DNA of 64,000 bases, taken from the NCBI GenBank assembly GCA_947462335.1, contig OX381717.1, positions 15,739,166 to 15,803,165 on the forward strand. The letters run 5' to 3'. A program made the translations under genes and the position numbers. Of this stretch, positions 30,351 through 41,155 are shown piece by piece. A model generated the notes under the pieces. That model saw only the letters and a program-made list of their open reading frames with translations. It was not told the origin of the DNA and did not search any database. Every line of letters begins with the position of its first letter. Position 1 is the stretch's first letter. This DNA is from Harmothoe impar (Eukaryota > Annelida > Polychaeta > Phyllodocida > Polynoidae).

Positions 30351-31867
30351 TGTGAACAGGCAAGGGAAAAGAATACTCCGAGGAAAAAGCCAACTTTAAA
30401 ATTTATGTCATAAGCTTTCCAGTGACATATTACACAAAAAGGTATTAATTCTAGTTTTTGAGAAATGGCTTAAGGTGGGTCGCTACCCTTTGATCAAAGT
30501 TAACAGAATCTCTCTATTTTTTTCCTACATGCAGTCTAGATCATATAGAATCGGAAAATGAAAAGAAAAATGGGTGGTCCCGAGCTACTTTTAAAGTTAC
30601 AGATTTTTGAAAAATTTAAGTTTTTTCATTTTTCACAAAAATATAGAAAAAAATGTGAAAACTTCCATGATTTTTTTTCATATCAACAGTTATGCACAGA
30701 AATGTGAAACTTCACATGTGAAACGCCTATATGTTCCACTTTACTGCAAAAATAATTTTACAGTTGTATGCAATGGCATTCTGGGTAAAAATATGATGTT
30801 TCCGGAAAGAATAGGAACAAATTTTCATTATTTTGTAGCTTTATTAGCTAAAAATAGTATTCAAAGTTAACAGAATTTTTTTAAACTCTCTCAAAAAATA
30901 GTTAAGATCATTTGCTAACATAAAGAGGTGCTTTTGATAGGGGGTCCCGGGCATATTTTTAGTTTTTTTGGCCTTTGAAGTTAAAAAATTGTGCAGAAAT
31001 CGTCAAAATCTTATATTTAATGCCTAAAATGTTGGGTAAAACGGCAAGAATCAGGGTATAAAATGGTTGTTCTTCATACCTTTGGTTACTGCAAGCAATG
31101 TAATGGCATTTATAGCAACCTAGATAATGATTTATTGATTAATAATTCCAATTTTTTAGCTAATGTCAAAAATAGCAAATATTATCAGCTACAAATATAT
31201 CAAATATTCAAAGTCCAATAAAAAGTTCAATTTTTCTCAAAAACGTCTAAATTTTGGATATTGCTTAGTCAGCATATATACTTACCCACTGAGTAAATAT
31301 CAGCTCATTCTAAGCCATTTAAGCTATATGCGCAGATACCTGCGCAGTGTGTCCATACTCAAGAGGTAGCGACCCACCTTAATGAATATGTATAGGCATT
31401 GCCCTATCCAAATTCCCAATAAGCCCTAAGTCTCTTATTTTCCAAGATTTCTCTATCTAATTAGCATAATTATGAAAATTGAAATTTATCATACATTTTC
31501 ATTCTTTAGGTCATAAAATTGGATCTAGGAATGGTAATTTCATTCTGGTTTGACCATAATAATCCTCATGAATCATCTTATCAATGGGAAAATTTATTTC
31601 TTCTTTTTAGAATGAAAATCATGTTGCCATGGCAACACTTATCAACAAGGATCCCCATTTAGGCCTCAAAAAGTTCCTTTTCCATTCTAAATATAGAAGC
31701 TTTTTACCAAAAATGGAATGTTTTGAGTTATCCTATTGTATTCTCCAGAAAAAATTACCATAACACATTTTTTTGCCTGTTTCTTCCATTTTAAGCCATA
31801 GTGGCACCCCCTGGTGGCAAAAATCGGAACCAATCCCGCGTGGACTATCCTTTCTGCTTGCCTGCTC
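30351..31867. mobile_element. 1.5 kb insertion splitting the LINE RT
   Basis: The LINE sequence on either side matches across the gap, with ACATAT repeated at both edges (30345-30350 and 31868-31873), a likely target duplication. Near the edges GTGAACAGGCAAG and the inverted GTGAGCAGGCAAG resemble terminal inverted repeats. No transposase was recognised, so the element type is open. Confidence 0.6.
30474..31378. mobile_element. 905-bp TIR element with TTAA flanks, nested
   Basis: GGTGGGTCGCTACC at the left and its perfect inverse GGTAGCGACCCACC at the right are both flanked by TTAA (30470-30473, 31379-31382). TTAA duplication is typical of piggyBac-type transposition, although a TA duplication is also possible. 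The interior is AT-rich without transposase, so it is non-autonomous. It sits inside the insertion that splits the LINE, giving three nested layers. Confidence 0.75.
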
Positions 31868-34047
31868 ACATATATCAAAATCGTCAATCTCCGGCAGGGA
31901 ATTTATATAAATTGAAAATAATACAGGGCCTAAAACTGAGCCTGCGGGGACGCCATATACAACCTCTTTATACTGTGAAATACAATCATTAGCTATTGTG
32001 CACTGTTTCCTATTAGTCAGGTAGCTATTGAACCATTTGCAAGTAATTTTGTCAAGTCCAAAACCCGTTAATTTTTTAAGCATAATAAAATGAGAAACTT
32101 TATCGAAAGCCTTCTTATAATCTAAATATAGGGATATAGTAGGCTTGTTATTAATTACATTATATATCATATTATTAGGGTGTGCTGTTATGGCAGAGAT
32201 GGTCCAGTGACCAGCCCTGTATCCATGTTGAAAGCGCGTCAGGAGGCTTTGTTCTTTTATATATGCTTGCAATCTGGTACAAATAACTTTTTGCAATAAT
32301 TTTCCAGGTAGGGGTAACAGACTAATAGGTCTTAAATCACTAACATCTAAAGAGTTCGGTTTCTTGGGGATCGGTACTACTGTCCCTGCCTTCCACTCAG
32401 TGGGGAAATGGCTATGTTCTAGGCACCGATTGAAGAGAATCATAACAATATTCGGTATAATTAAAAAGGCATCCTTTAGTACATGTGATTTGATATGTTT
32501 AATGCTGGATGGTTTTGTCTCTTTTATTCCTTTAATAACCTTAATAGTGTCTAAATAGCTTAGCGGCTGCAAGAGACTCGTCTTGTACTCAGGTACATTG
32601 GCTGGGGCAGTGTAGTTGGTATTTACCTCGACAGGTGGCAGCAGGTTCGCTAAGTCTGAGCCCACAGTAGCAAAGAAAGAATTGATATAGCCAGAACACT
32701 CATTGGGTGGAATTATTTCTTTAGTTAAACTGTTCCTTAATTTGAGGAAGGTGGATTTTGTCTTTACCGGTAATAATTTTCTTATCCCTTGCCAAAATTT
32801 TTTAGGGTCATCTTTTCTATGAATTAAAAGGGAATTAATTTTTTCTTTGCGACTATAAAATATTTGTGATTCTACTCTATTTCTATAAAAATCTGCAATG
32901 TGCCAGTCATCAATGTCACCTGTTAGCCTAGCATCAGAGTTCAGAGCGTCCCTATATTGCATGGCCTGCACTATGTCTGGAGTAAGCCATTCTGGGGTGT
33001 ATACCGGTAAGACCATCGTCTTTACAGGACACATGGCATCTAGACAGGCTCGTAAAACACTATGTATTTTATCCCATAGCATGTCAGGGTCTCTTATACT
33101 AATTACATCAGCCCATTTAACTTGTAATAACATGTTTTTAAAAGTCAAGGTATCATACCTTTTATAAGAGCGCGCTTTAATGACCTTTTTCTTTATCTTA
33201 GTGCGCTCACACTTAATCAGTATAAACACTGGCGTGTAGTCAGCAATATGAAAATCTATGGTGCCAAACTCACAGATATTGTGAATTCTGTCGTTAATAT
33301 ATGCATGATCAAGCAGCGTTCCAGATTTGGGGCGTGTAATCTCATTAATTAATTGACACATATCATTTGTCGTACAGAAATTTTCGACATCAGAATCCTC
33401 TATTTCCTTCCTGGATAACAAGTCTACATTAATATCCCCCATGATAACAATTTTCCTATTTTTTGTGACATTTTTCAATAATTCAGACAACCTTTAATAC
33501 AGTGACTATCCTTATCCTTGTTGGGGGGTCGATAGCATGTATATATTTTATACTTTATATTGCCTATGTTAACATCAACACACAGAATTTCATATTTTGC
33601 ATTTATACAACTCGCTTCATTATCAACAATTGCTGTGTATGTGTCCCTGAGGTATAACATGAGTCCTCCCGCAGTCTTATCAAGAATAGGAAATCTATCT
33701 AATCTGAAAAACTGATAACCAGGTAAATGCATCATTGTATCTGTTACCGTTGGGTTTAACCAGGATTCACATATTCCTGTAATGTCTGTATGTGAAAAAA
33801 ACTTTTTAATGTTAACACGCTTAGGGTATGCCGATCTAGGACTAGTTAACAAATGAAATAAAATAAAAATGAAAAATAGTAAACAGTTAACAGCATGTCT
33901 TACCATGTAGCATGAGATTTTCAATAGTAACAGGCCTATATGAATAGTAGACATATTCCAATCACAAGGAGGTTATTAATCTAGTGAACCAACCTTTTCT
34001 GTCTAATTGAATTGTTTCCAAAACTCGCACTACATTACACTTCCCAG

Positions 34048-34154
34048 GCTGAGGCCATTTGTTACAGGACCCGTTCTCCATGACAGGCTGGTGCCCAAAC
34101 TATATTCACCTCTTCACCTCCTTCTGGAGAGGACTAGTGTTCACCAATCTGATT
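34048..34154 (+). pseudogene. Decayed duplicate of the SLC6 TM11-region exon
   Basis: It aligns base for base, without gaps, with the functional exon at 34212-34318, and its acceptor context is also similar (TTACACTTCCCAG against TTACACTTTGCAG). MTGWCPNYIHLFTSFWRG here matches MTGWCPKYLHFFTVFWRA there. In the functional phase the second codon is TGA and the donor GT is replaced by AT, so it cannot be used. It is a tandem exon duplication that has lost function. Confidence 0.8.
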
Positions 34155-34211
34155 TCAATATTGTGCAATAGGGTATTGCTTGGCACCTAACCAAAAATTT
34201 ACACTTTGCAG

Positions 34212-36079
34212 GATCAAGGCGTTTGCTCAGTGATCTGGCTCTCATGACGGGATGGTGCCCAAAGTATCTCCACTTCTTTACCGTCTTCTGGAGAGCGCTG
34301 TGCCCCCTTGCCATCTTGGTATGCATACACTAACAACCACCATAACATGAATTATTCTTAGAATCTGTTGCTTTACTTCTAATTTTTGCTAACTCGGCAA
34401 ACCTAACTGTCTCCCTATGATTGTAACAAATTTAATGATGAAGTTAAAGATGATGCTGATAGTACTTTTATTTCTAATTGAATGCCCTGTGGCCTGTCTC
34501 AGAAATTATATCTTTTAATTTGTTGAAGATTTGACAATATGATGAGGGACTTTATTAGTTGTTCACTTCATTGCTAATGTTCTCTCTTCTTTCTAAGGGG
34601 GTGATTGTTTCTATAGCCCTTAACTGGTATACTCCAAGTTATGGTGCTTACATATTCCCGATGTGGGCGAATGTTGTGGGTTGGATGGTGACCGTTGTAG
34701 AGCTGCTCCCCATCCCTGCACTCGTCATCTACAAACTCTGTGTGGCTAGAAACAGACAGGTGGGTATTGCTTACCCTTAGACAGCCTCGAGCTCTCCAGG
34801 CCCAGTGCCGCCATCAGGCAGTACTGGGCCTGGACAAATTTATATCTAAATAAAATGATCCGGAATCCTGGACCATTTTACAATGAGGTGTGTGGGTTCG
34901 AATCCCACCTTGGCACAATAGGTGGTTCGTTTTTTACGTTACCTATTAACCCCATTTAAAGCATAAATCCACCTATAATGACCTTGTAGTATCACCTATT
35001 AAATATGTGACTGGGTACATTAGGTTAAATTTAGGTCAATTATGTAGATATCAATTGAAGTACTGATTGAGCCACAGTGGGGTTCGAACCCACATCCTCC
35101 TGAGTGCTGATACACAAAAGCAAAACATGAGGGCCAGTGTAGGTATAGGACCTTGAGTAAACCCCCAGACTGTAAACGTACAGTCAGGGCCCGAGACTGA
35201 CCCTTAGAGGGACACGTAGTGCTTTATCTCTTTGTTAGCATGATGCATAAATGCAGCACTAACGTAAAACCTCGCATATAAGCCTAACTCATGTATAAGC
35301 CACACCCAGAGTTTCAGGCGATGCTATAAGCCGCACTGGTAATCTGGTCATGGTGATTTTAATACTGGATCATGGAAGCAAAAGTTTGCGTATAAGCCGC
35401 ACCCTGACTTTGGGCCGACCCTTTAAGCCGAACGGTGATCTTTACGGTAGTTAGTTTTTTACCAGTCCAAAGTTACTGCATGGTGTAAACCCTATAATGT
35501 CAATACAACCCTGTGGCGTTGTCATGATGCACCAATCATCTGCTGCATTGCTGCATCATGATCATGAATATGATCCTAGGGATGTAAAATGCGTAATAAG
35601 TATCACACAAATATTGGAGTGAACGCATTGATTTAAATGCTTTGAGACATATACTTCAAAAGATTCATGGCTTAGCTCCTTTTTTTTTTTGTTTAAAACA
35701 AATTTATTCATTCACATAATATTCGATAAATTTGTCCTCAGTTACAGCTGTTCCTTTCAGCATTTCCCAGGGCTTATGAAAATATTACATATATAAATGT
35801 TATTATTAAAAATTTCAAATAATGTCTGTTATGTCATGTTCGGGTTCAGCATCATATTGCCTCCTGACTACTCTCTTAGAGAAGTCACAAAGTTATAATC
35901 TTACAACTCTTCTACTCTAGGACTTGCGGACCCTGATATACTCTACGGCTGAGTGGGGGGCTGAGGCACGAGAGCAACTCATGAGCTATCAACTTAAACC
36001 TCTGGTTTGGGAAAGTATTGAGGACCTATGTCTCAAAGCTCCACAACCACCAGGAGCAGTTCACCACACAGAAGACTAA
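34212..36079 (+). CDS. SLC6-family transporter, last three exons (TM11-C-terminus)
   Basis: Exons: 34212-34318 (LSDLALMTGWCP...FFTVFWRALCPLAIL, the segment before and into TM11), 34598-34759 (LNWYTPSYGAYIFPMWANVVGW and TM12 with IPALVIYKL) and 35921-36079 (cytoplasmic tail ending PPGAVHHTED and TAA). Phases join as 0 and 0. The upstream boundary needs one base from a preceding exon, while the TM6 exon ends with two. This confirms that the exons for TM7-TM10, about 200-250 residues, lie between them but were not found. The spacing Y..Y.FP.WAN.VGW is the family's usual TM11-12 loop. Confidence 0.88.
34870..35110. repeat. Two opposed tRNA-like segments (possible SINE)
   Basis: GTGGGTTCGAATCCCACC (+, near 34898) is a perfect T-arm-like hairpin. 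Near 35080 the minus strand carries GTGGGTTCGAACCCCAC. Neither has a complete cloverleaf that I can fold. They probably belong to tRNA-derived SINE remnants in opposite orientation. Confidence 0.35.
35263..35447. repeat. Dispersed repeat with TATAAGCC motifs
   Basis: AAACCTCGCATATAAGCC...GTATAAGCCGCACCC units recur near 46424-46600 and, inverted, near 56640-56880. Noncoding interspersed family of unknown class. Confidence 0.6.
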
Positions 36080-36779
36080 AACAATACTAGCATAAATGTA
36101 ACTGGCAAACACTTGGTGAGAATGCCCCAAAACTAAATACATTCAGACTTTCAACAAAAATCAAACAGTGTCCCTTAAATCCGTTTTTTGTTATTTACTG
36201 AGATGAATCGGTCTTGCAGCCAAACCTAAGTAAGGCACATCGTATTTCTTCTTGCAGAACCGCTGTCCATATAATTGCTTCCGGATTTTGTTGTGACAGA
36301 CATTAAATAATTTTGTGGGCTATTAGTCTGAGTTGAGTTCATAAATCTTAATTTGACATGAGACAATATTCAGTTATACAGTCAGTCATTCCTACTTAGA
36401 CCATTTACACATAATTATTTACCACATTTTATATCCATGTCATATCAGGCCAGCATTAACTAGTATTAGTTAATGATTTGCTAGAAATAAATGAAATTAC
36501 AATAGTTGGCAATTAGGTGTGTAGTTTGGGTTTATTCATACATTCAAACAGCGTAGATGTTAATAATACTGCAGTACAACTAAGAGTGAGTCAGTACCTG
36601 CAGCGTGAGCTCAATATATTTACATAAGCAGTAGTAGAGCACCACGCAGTGGCCATTTTCGGTAGTAGCCTACAAGTCTATACATGCATTGGACATAGCC
36701 GTATAGTATACATTTGGTTATAAATTACGGTTATAGAAACAACATTTTTGTCTACAAATGGTTGTTAAAACTAAACCAA
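36080..36779. other. SLC6 3' flank
   Basis: 3' untranslated and intergenic AT-rich sequence. No exon-like open frame was seen. Confidence 0.5.
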
Positions 36780-37067
36780 CTTCCATCGTTACAACTGTCC
36801 TGCTGGGTCAACTCACAGACTGGTGCCTTATAGGGCACTCCACACTCATAAGACTTTCAGATTTTGAAAGGGCTTCCCCCCAAGCTGAGTGATGTCATGA
36901 GGGAATCCCTGTCACATGACCTTCTAGCTCCTGTCCTATTGGAGGAGCACCTGCTGGCTCTGGACAGACGAGTTAAGATTATTCTCAGGCAGGTTCATGA
37001 GTGCCTGCAGCGTTATGGACATGGTAGAAGTATTGTGGTAGATGACAAAAGACCAAATAGGATGTAA
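36780..37067 (+). pseudogene. Orphan copy of the last FAM20C-like exon
   Basis: It matches exon 10 of the FAM20C-like gene at 46643-46934 (LSDVMRESLSHDLLAPVLLEEHLLALDRRVKIIL, quoted here in meaning: near-identical through this stretch; the tail diverges to HECLQRYGHGRSIVVDD). The upstream part needs a frame change at the C-run near 36879 to stay in phase, and the paired cysteines of DCCLIRH read DWCLIGH. No other FAM20 exon lies before it. It looks like a partial, frameshifted duplicate. Confidence 0.75.
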
Positions 37068-37655
37068 GGACACTTTTTTTTTGATAACTTGGGTTACAGG
37101 TGCTCAAAGCAAATATTTTGCCCTTCATGGGAAGCTGGGTACTGAAATGTACGAGGAGGCAGAGCGAAAAAAGAAATAATAAACATGCAAAAGTCTTATT
37201 TTGGCTATCAAATGAAGGTATATTGAAAAACATTCCCAATTTTGAAGGCGTAATTCTGGGGTTTTGCTCGTCAGCATGTAATTTTTTTTCTTTTCTTTCT
37301 TGGGCTTAAATTCTCAGCTTTTAATTAATTTTTTTTATGCAAAATTCCGAAATTCCCACCTGGGGACCCGTAATCCAAGTTACCAGAATAAGGGAATGAA
37401 TCAATTGTAACGTAATAAACTGAATTATAAAACTATGTGACTATATATTGATTTTCATAATGCAGGTGTTAGGGACAAGTTATTTATTACCAGGTTGGTG
37501 AGGCATCCATGCAAGACGGAGAGAGTCATATCAAGTACGGGTCATCTAATTCTTTGCCAAAAAAAACACCTTATTCCATTGACTTATTCAAATTTTGTAG
37601 GGGAGGAGAGGGCATTTCACAAAACCGAGTCTATTGCCAGTGCTGCAATCATACT

Positions 37656-38166
37656 TGTGCCTCTACATGGGTCCCCACAATTTTGGCCGCGTCGCCGTGT
37701 CGATTTTTAGTACAAACGGGTCGTGTCGCCGTGTCGATTTTTATCCAATACACTGTCCATGTCCGTCGATTTTTAAAAGGGCTGTGTCACCTGTGTCGAC
37801 TTTTACTCATGAGCTATATAGAGGCACAAACCCTATGTTTCACCTGAGAGTACAAGATACACAAAGTGCCCCCCTCCCCCCCCCCCCCCGGGAAAAGCAT
37901 TCTCACACCCACTGCAGGTGTGAGAATGCTGCTCGGACTAGGTGTGAGAGCCTACCAGCATACAGCATTTCATACCTTACCCACTGTTGTGTATTGCCTA
38001 CACTATGTCCCTCGATTTTTATGCATAGATTTTATGTGTCTGTCGATTTTTATTTCAAAGATTGCTGAGTCCGTCGATTTTTAAAACCCCGTGTCGCGCG
38101 TGTCGATTTTTAAAAGGGCCGTGTCGCCGTGTCGCACGTGTCGATTTTTACCCATGTAGAGGCACA
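37656..38166. mobile_element. TIR element with TGTCGATTTTTA repeats
   Basis: The ends TGTGCCTCTACATGGGT and ACCCATGTAGAGGCACA are perfect 17-bp inverted repeats. TACT flanks both sides (37652-37655, 38167-38170). The interior holds many copies of GTGTCGATTTTTA and GTGTCGCCGTGTCG. There is no coding capacity; the overlapping open frames come from repeats. Confidence 0.8.
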
Positions 38167-38861
38167 TACTTACTGCAGACCCCTCGGGAATGTATCGATT
38201 TTATAAGGTGAGCATGTTTCTTATATACGGCATTTGCATGTAACTCGTAACGGCTGCTTACATGCATCAGGATAACAAAGGTGATTCCCCTATATATAAA
38301 ACGGCAATATTTGGCCGCTGGTACCCACCCCATTGAATCAGCCTCGAGGTGCTTGACAGGACCAGATGAACCAAAAGAGGCTATATGAAGATATGTTCTT
38401 TTTTCAAAGCTAACTAGATTATCATCCCAATTTTACTTCAATTAATATTTAGAGGAACTCACATATAACAAGTCTTCCCCCTAGCAGACTTATTCTCATA
38501 ATACAATTGTATCTAAACGAATAATGATTATAATACACATATTCTCGCACAGAGTGCTTGACAACACCAGGCAACCAATTTGTTAGATGTCCGCCATTGT
38601 TTTGCCATTTAAAATAGCGCTATTATAAGATTGTTATAAAAAAATGTTGAACAAATACAACGGGATAACACAGTAAATGTACATCTAATCCTACAATTTG
38701 AATATAATGTTAAAACTAATTGTAATTATCGAGATATACCAGCCTAAACTTTCGAATCAGGCCCCCCCGACAGAATATGCTTGGAGAGTGAGGTTGCTAC
38801 AGTAGCGGCGCCTTGGTTACCATGAGATATAGGTCAAAGGTCAGGTCAGCACAGGTCACTA

Positions 38862-39080
38862 AGCAACGTCACATCACTAAGCAACATCACGTCACTAAGC
38901 AGTTTTATTGTGTCCCGTCAGACGGCGCCACTCCCATTGTTTCCCGCCATGAGAATAGACCATAGATTGCCGTGAAAATAGACCACAGTTTGCCATGAGA
39001 ATAGACTATATTATTCTGTGAGAACCGACCACAGTTTGCCGTGAGAATAGACTACATTTTTCTGTGAGAATAGACCTGTA
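38862..39080. repeat. Two short tandem arrays
   Basis: GTCACTAAGCAACATCAC-like units occur three times (38862-38902). After a short gap, a unit of about 28-30 bp like CCGTGAGAATAGACCACAGTTTG occurs about five times (38947-39075). Confidence 0.7.
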
Positions 39081-39650
39081 AATAGACCCAAAATCCAGTC
39101 GCCGAAGGCGCTGGTAATACATTAAATCAGTATGTGTTAAATGTACAGGAGATATACTCTTAGTAAGAATAACTCCTTTTTAGTTTCTTCTCTCCTCATT
39201 TTGAAAAATGATCTTAGCACAAGGATGACACATCTATACATTAATAAGTCACAGAAGTCTCGCTAATTTCTCACAAAATGCCCCAGAAATGTATTGACTT
39301 AAATTTTTTCCAGTTCTAAAACTAAAATATCTACAGGTAGTGTAGCTTAAACAGTTCCCAGATTTGAATTTTCAAAGCCCAACTCTCTTTATTAACGGAG
39401 ATACAAGGAGAACACAATGTATATATACTGTAGAAACTTGGTTACAAGCCGACCTTGGTTATAAGCCAAATTTGATTTGGAGAAGGAAAATTTGCCTTAA
39501 AGTAAAGTGATTGAAATAGGTTTTCACTATATTCCTACGTATTAATACTTCCCCAGAGGAATGGTAGTCTGAGGGTTAAACTTCAGCTTAAAACAAATAA
39601 AATGCCAAGGTTTTGCGGTAGGAGAGATCCCTGGTTGCCTGTACCAGTTA

Positions 39651-39939
39651 GGGAGTGTTCATTTTTTAACAACAGGGGGGTCGGTGGATCAAGGGGGAAC
39701 CAAAAAAATTTGGACCCCTTCAATGGGGTGGGGGGAAGGACCAAAAAAATTGCCCCACTTTTTAGTGAATAAGCCTATGCGTTACTATAGCTCAAAGGGG
39801 TCGGATACACTCAATTTCAACTTGCCTGAAGGGGGGACCAAAAAAAGAATTTTGACATCCCAATGGGGGGGACCAAAAGATTTTTGACCCGCCGGCTTGA
39901 CACCGACACCCCCCCTGTTGTTAAAAAATGACCAGTCCC
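39651..39939. mobile_element. G-rich inverted-repeat element, copy a
   Basis: The left end GGGAGTGTTCATTTTTTAAC is the inverse of the right end GTTAAAAAATGACCAGTCCC apart from a few changes. TTA lies at both flanks. The interior has GGGGG-ACCAAAAAAA blocks and a 'gcgttactatagctcaaagggg' core shared with copies near 45100, 48495 and 50502. Noncoding MITE-like family. Confidence 0.75.
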
Positions 39940-41155
39940 TTACATTGTGCTGGGAGAGTGATGCCAGCGGTTTGAACCAATTATACACCAATCACGCTCT
40001 CCACCAGAACCTTTAAGGGGTGGTATGAACTGTTATTGGCTGGTGGTGCTATATGGGGTAATACACTAGGTGTCTGGTATGGGGAGATTAGTAAGATCGA
40101 AATCCATCTGTTGCAGGCTTATGACATGAATAACTGTTTTACAGAGGTGGATAATGGAATTTGAAAAGAGGGGGGTGGGTGTCCACCAAACACTAAAATA
40201 CCGAAAAGTATTTTTTGAACCAAACCCCCAGGACCCTCTCCCCCTGGATCCACCCCAGTCTTGCAGTAGTTGAGTGATAGTTTTGCCAAAAGTAGTTTTC
40301 TGCATGTTATTGTCTGCCCTACAATCTTAGTATTCAATGTGACATTGTGCATGGCCATTGTGTAATATTCATCTAGGGGCAAATCGGTACACTATAAAAA
40401 TATCCCTCCCCCAACCAGACCTTTGAAAGCTCTGTACTATAGGGTATGGTGGGAAAGAATAATCATAGATGGTTGGTAAAAATATCCGACCTAATTGAGA
40501 CCTCAATTTAATATAGTTATGTGTGATATAGGTCATTCAGACAGACACCTGTACTTACCTAGTTGAACTAACTGCTCTGATGCACTTTGGGTCAGCTCTT
40601 AACCATCACAGTATAGGCTAGACTCCACTATGTCAACACTGATGGCTCCAAAATAATGAGATAAAAATTGCCTTTGTTCTGGGTTAGCTTAAGACCATTG
40701 AGCGTGACGCTAAGGGTGATGCTTCTGCAAAATCCCAGGAAATTGACGCGAGGAAAGACTTTTTTTAAATTGCAGCTTTTTGCTGCCAGTGGAGTGTGGC
40801 CTATAGAGTTGGAGATTCCTGGGAGTGAGCCAAGCGTTACATATTCTTTGAGCCTTGGCTGTTTATTTTTTGTATATTTTGTGATCATTATTACACTTGA
40901 AGCTTAACACATGTTGAAAAGACTCATATATAATACTCAATCCTGCTTTGGTGAAGCAGATATGGAGGAATTGTGAGATTGATTTCCAGTAGCTTAACAT
41001 TGTCAAAATTGAATATTTGTTGTCAGGGAATATTCAACAAGAGCGACTATCCCTATATTATCATGAAGGGTTGAGCAACAAGGGACCCACTTTATTACTA
41101 AGACAATCTGAAACCTATTCATCGTCTGGCACCTGTAATTATCAAACCAAGGAGA
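39940..41155. other. Flank upstream of the FAM20C-like gene
   Basis: No recognisable exon. The stretch 41017-41155 after GTTGTCAG may be the 5' untranslated part of exon 1. Confidence 0.45.

Larger units (their letters stand above)
29745..33954 (-). pseudogene. LINE retrotransposon (endonuclease-reverse transcriptase), interrupted
   Basis: The apurinic-type endonuclease domain runs from 33954 down to about 33000 (ITGICESWLN, YRPPNKDKD, MGDINVDL, RSGTLLDHAY-type motifs). The reverse transcriptase follows (WKAGTVVPIPKK, LRPISLLP, LDYKKAFDKVSH, GVPAGSVLGPVLF). The frame shifts near 33480. At 31868 the RT stops after DDFDI, and its continuation with the catalytic LYADDAVI box resumes at 30350. 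The protein then runs to GIARWNELRP and a stop near 29745. The enzyme would nick target DNA and copy element RNA there. The endonuclease N-terminus is missing, so this copy is 5'-truncated and dead. It probably belongs to the jockey/CR1-like group. It lies in the SLC6 interval that lacks exons. Confidence 0.85.

Noticed and set aside
34870..35110. Possible tRNA genes from GGTTCGAATCC-type T-arms
   Set aside because: No complete cloverleaf with acceptor and anticodon stems could be made; kept only as a low-confidence SINE-like repeat.
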